This document shows positions 6,079 through 7,393 of a stretch of 7,393 bases of DNA, in pieces. Positions within the stretch are counted from its first letter, which is position 1. Every line of letters starts with the position of its first letter. This DNA is from UMGS1322 sp900550765. GTDB taxonomy: Bacteria; Bacillota; Clostridia; Christensenellales; QALW01. The notes under the pieces were generated by a model. That model had not been told where the DNA came from and searched no databases. It saw only the letters and a list, made by a program, of their open reading frames with translations. The DNA is taken from positions 1 through 7,393 of the forward strand of contig CAUDEY010000043.1 in the NCBI GenBank assembly GCA_958448705.1, read 5' to 3'. Both the position numbers and the translations under genes were made by a program.

Positions 6079-7144
6079 ATATTTTTAAAAACGGCAGAGT
6101 AAAATCTTCCGTTCCTGAAAGCGAAGAAAAGAGAGAATATATCTGCGTGGCGTACTGGTCGAGCGCTGCAGAGGACGCTGTTATGGGATCTTTAATCGCG
6201 GAGGGGGAACTGTAGTAATTTGTTAAAAGGGAAAGCAGTGCAAGCTTTTCTTTTTTTATTCCTAACAGACGTACTTTGGGCGGTTCGGACAACAGGGCAG
6301 AGAACAGCGGCTTGGTAATATTTAACAGTGCACAGCAAAGAATACGGCTGATACGGGAATACGGATAGCGCTTACTTTTGATGCGCAGAATTAGTTCGTC
6401 AAGGCTTTGAGCGGCTAAACACTCTTTTTTTATTTTATATTCCAACCCTTCACTGACCCCGCAGATATTGGAAAGTTCTTCGGTACTGGCGGAGAGTATC
6501 CGGTATTTTATAAGTTCAAAAAATTGCTCCCAGAACAAAGGCTTTGCTGTAAAGGGATACATCTGCTCGGTATCGGCACCGTTCCTTAACGCGCTGCGAA
6601 GTGCTTGGGCAGAGGAAAACTCAGTTTTGCGTTGTAATGTGAGGGGAATCAGCGTGCTGCCGATTTTGTTTATGGCTTTTAAATATTCAATACCAAGCAT
6701 GTTGTTCGGCAGGAGCTGTTCATTGGAAGAGGAGAGAGCCTGTCCGTAGGAAAATCCGTTTTTGAGGCGGGTCTTCAGTTGTGCGGGGAGGGGCGTTTGG
6801 GCGCGGGCTTTAAGTACGGCAAGATCTCCGGATTCACTGCCAAAGCAAAGCTGTGTGCAGCCAAGTTCCTGGGCGGTAAGCACTCCGCCTAAAGCAAAGT
6901 ATTCGGCTGCTTGTACGGCAAAGACAGTAGGCAGCTCAAAGACGGCGTCGGCGCCGGATAAAAGCGCGGCTTTCGCACGGGAAAATTTGTCGAATACAGC
7001 GCACTCTCCACGCTGAACAAAATGTCCGCTCATGATGCATACAACGAAATCAGATTTTTTACGGGCGTATTGCAGTTGGTATATATGCCCGTTGTGCAGA
7101 GGATTATATTCACAAATGATTCCGCAAATTTTGATTTGACTCAC
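6077..7144 (-). CDS. tmcAL: tRNA(Met) cytidine acetate ligase (TmcAL, formerly YlbM)
   Basis: Predicted to make N4-acetylcytidine at the wobble position of elongator tRNA(Met), activating acetate with ATP to acetyl-AMP. The 355-residue protein (from GTG at 7144) begins with the nucleotidyltransferase block GIICEYNPLHNGH (8-20), containing HNGH at 17-20. The family block MSGHFVQRGECAVFDKF (38-54), then AALLSGADAVFELP, follows. The C-terminal region ends near ATQIYSLFSSL, as in the family, so the gene looks complete though shorter than the Bacillus protein of about 415. The frame stays open upstream to 7246, but that part is promoter DNA. The GTG has AAAAGG directly adjacent with no spacing. 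An ATC at 7135 would give the family-standard MKICGII with better spacing, so the true start is uncertain. Divergent from ackA. Confidence 0.95.
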   Translation of the reverse strand: MSQIKICGIICEYNPLHNGHIYQLQYARKKSDFVVCIMSGHFVQRGECAVFDKFSRAKAALLSGADAVFELPTVFAVQAAEYFALGGVLTAQELGCTQLCFGSESGDLAVLKARAQTPLPAQLKTRLKNGFSYGQALSSSNEQLLPNNMLGIEYLKAINKIGSTLIPLTLQRKTEFSSAQALRSALRNGADTEQMYPFTAKPLFWEQFFELIKYRILSASTEELSNICGVSEGLEYKIKKECLAAQSLDELILRIKSKRYPYSRISRILCCALLNITKPLFSALLSEPPKVRLLGIKKEKLALLSLLTNYYSSPSAIKDPITASSAALDQYATQIYSLFSSLSGTEDFTLPFLKI

Positions 7145-7182
7145 CCTTTTCTTATTTTTTGATGTACGGATATATAAAAGTG

Positions 7183-7191
7183 TGTTATAAT
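7183..7191 (+). promoter_or_regulatory. Candidate extended -10 element for ackA
   Basis: TGTTATAAT on the plus strand combines a TGn extension with a perfect TATAAT (7186-7191). No good -35 lies at the right distance; TTGATG at 7159-7164 is 21 bp away. Transcription would begin near 7198, giving a leader of about 76 nt before ackA. It faces the tmcAL promoter, so the two transcripts would overlap briefly. Confidence 0.4.
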
Positions 7192-7217
7192 ACCGATGTA
7201 TGTCAAAAATATATTTT

Positions 7218-7246
7218 ATTATAGCATACATAAGCAAAAATCCCAA
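7218..7246 (-). promoter_or_regulatory. Candidate extended -10 promoter for tmcAL
   Basis: Read leftward: TTGGGA (7246-7241), a 17-bp spacer, and a perfect TATAAT (7223-7218) preceded by TGC, an extended -10. Transcription would start near 7211 and give a leader of about 65 nt before the tmcAL start. This is the strongest promoter match in the window. A separate TTGACA at 7206-7201 has no suitably spaced -10. Confidence 0.6.
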
Positions 7247-7255
7247 TTGATTTTT
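7236..7255. repeat. Short perfect inverted repeat in the tmcAL-ackA intergenic region
   Basis: AAAAATC (7236-7242) and GATTTTT (7249-7255) are perfect inverted copies around CCAATT. The repeat covers the -35 of the tmcAL promoter and would sit in the ackA leader, so it could be an operator or a weak mRNA hairpin. All but one pair per arm are A-T, so chance is a real alternative. Confidence 0.3.
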
Positions 7256-7273
7256 ATTTACCGGAGGTAAAAT

Positions 7274-7393
7274 ATGAAAGTTTTAGTTATCAACGCAGGG
7301 TCCAGTTCACTGAAGTATCAATTGATTGACATGGAAAATGAATCTGTTATCGCAAAGGGCGCGATCGACCGTATCGGCCTTGAAGGATCAAAG
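7274..7393 (+). CDS. ackA: Acetate kinase, N-terminal part (cut by window end)
   Basis: The first 40 residues of acetate kinase, which interconverts acetate plus ATP and acetyl phosphate plus ADP and yields ATP at the end of fermentative acetate production. The start MKVLVINAGSSSLKYQLID is the diagnostic N-terminal phosphate-binding block of the family (NAGSSSLK at 7-14). The ATG at 7274 has GGAGG (7263-7267) 6 bp upstream, a strong site suggesting high translation. The frame is open to the window edge; the remaining roughly 360 residues lie outside. It is divergent from tmcAL, and no pta lies between them here. The related propionate and butyrate kinases share the motif less well, so acetate kinase is the better call. 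Confidence 0.95.
   Translation, partial: MKVLVINAGSSSLKYQLIDMENESVIAKGAIDRIGLEGSK

Noticed and set aside
5967..6215. 82-codon plus-strand open frame across the pseudogene and the tmcAL end
   Set aside because: The minus strand explains both halves (the phosphatase remnant and the TmcAL C-terminus), and the plus-strand protein has no recognisable feature.
7145..7246. N-terminal extension of tmcAL to a start at 7246
   Set aside because: The extra residues precede the conserved GIIxEYNP start of the family and are encoded by AT-rich DNA carrying promoter matches.

Overview
The window looks like a stretch of chromosome from a spore-forming Clostridia-type Firmicute, most likely from the Ruminococcaceae/Oscillospiraceae side. 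Four things point there: the Bacillus ylb-cluster genes rsmD (ylbH), coaD (ylbI), ylbJ, ylbK and ylbM/tmcAL in the same order; a sporulation-associated ylbJ homologue; AAGGAGG-type ribosome binding sites; and an acetate kinase beside tmcAL. Assignments rest on motifs and remembered family features, because no searches could be run.

Layout. Positions 1-77 hold a terminator-like hairpin and a promoter. From 78 to 3848 six genes run rightward with overlaps or very short gaps: alr (alanine racemase), a 5-formyltetrahydrofolate cyclo-ligase, a five-helix membrane protein of unknown function, rsmD, coaD and a coiled-coil protein of unknown function. The coiled-coil gene runs 28 bp into the 3' end of ylbJ, which is on the opposite strand and starts with TTG. 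A 41-bp gap separates ylbJ from a divergent patatin-like phospholipase gene (ylbK-like, 4822-5589). The next roughly 490 bp has no intact gene, but its minus strand carries the decayed remains of a metallophosphoesterase gene (about 5609-6066) whose ribosome binding site still overlaps the stop codon of tmcAL. tmcAL (minus strand, 6077-7144) and the start of ackA (plus strand, 7274 onward, cut by the window end) diverge from a 129-bp intergenic region with promoter-like sequences in both directions.

Functionally this is mostly housekeeping: D-alanine supply for peptidoglycan, folate recycling, 16S rRNA methylation, coenzyme A synthesis, acetylation of the tRNA(Met) anticodon, and acetate/acetyl-phosphate conversion. 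TmcAL uses acetate and AckA makes or uses acetate, so their adjacency is metabolically sensible. I see no mobile element, CRISPR array, tRNA, rRNA or clear riboswitch. No new multi-gene system is evident. The most interesting items are the phosphatase pseudogene, the coiled-coil and membrane proteins of unknown role, and several unusual translation starts (rsmD, tmcAL, ylbJ).
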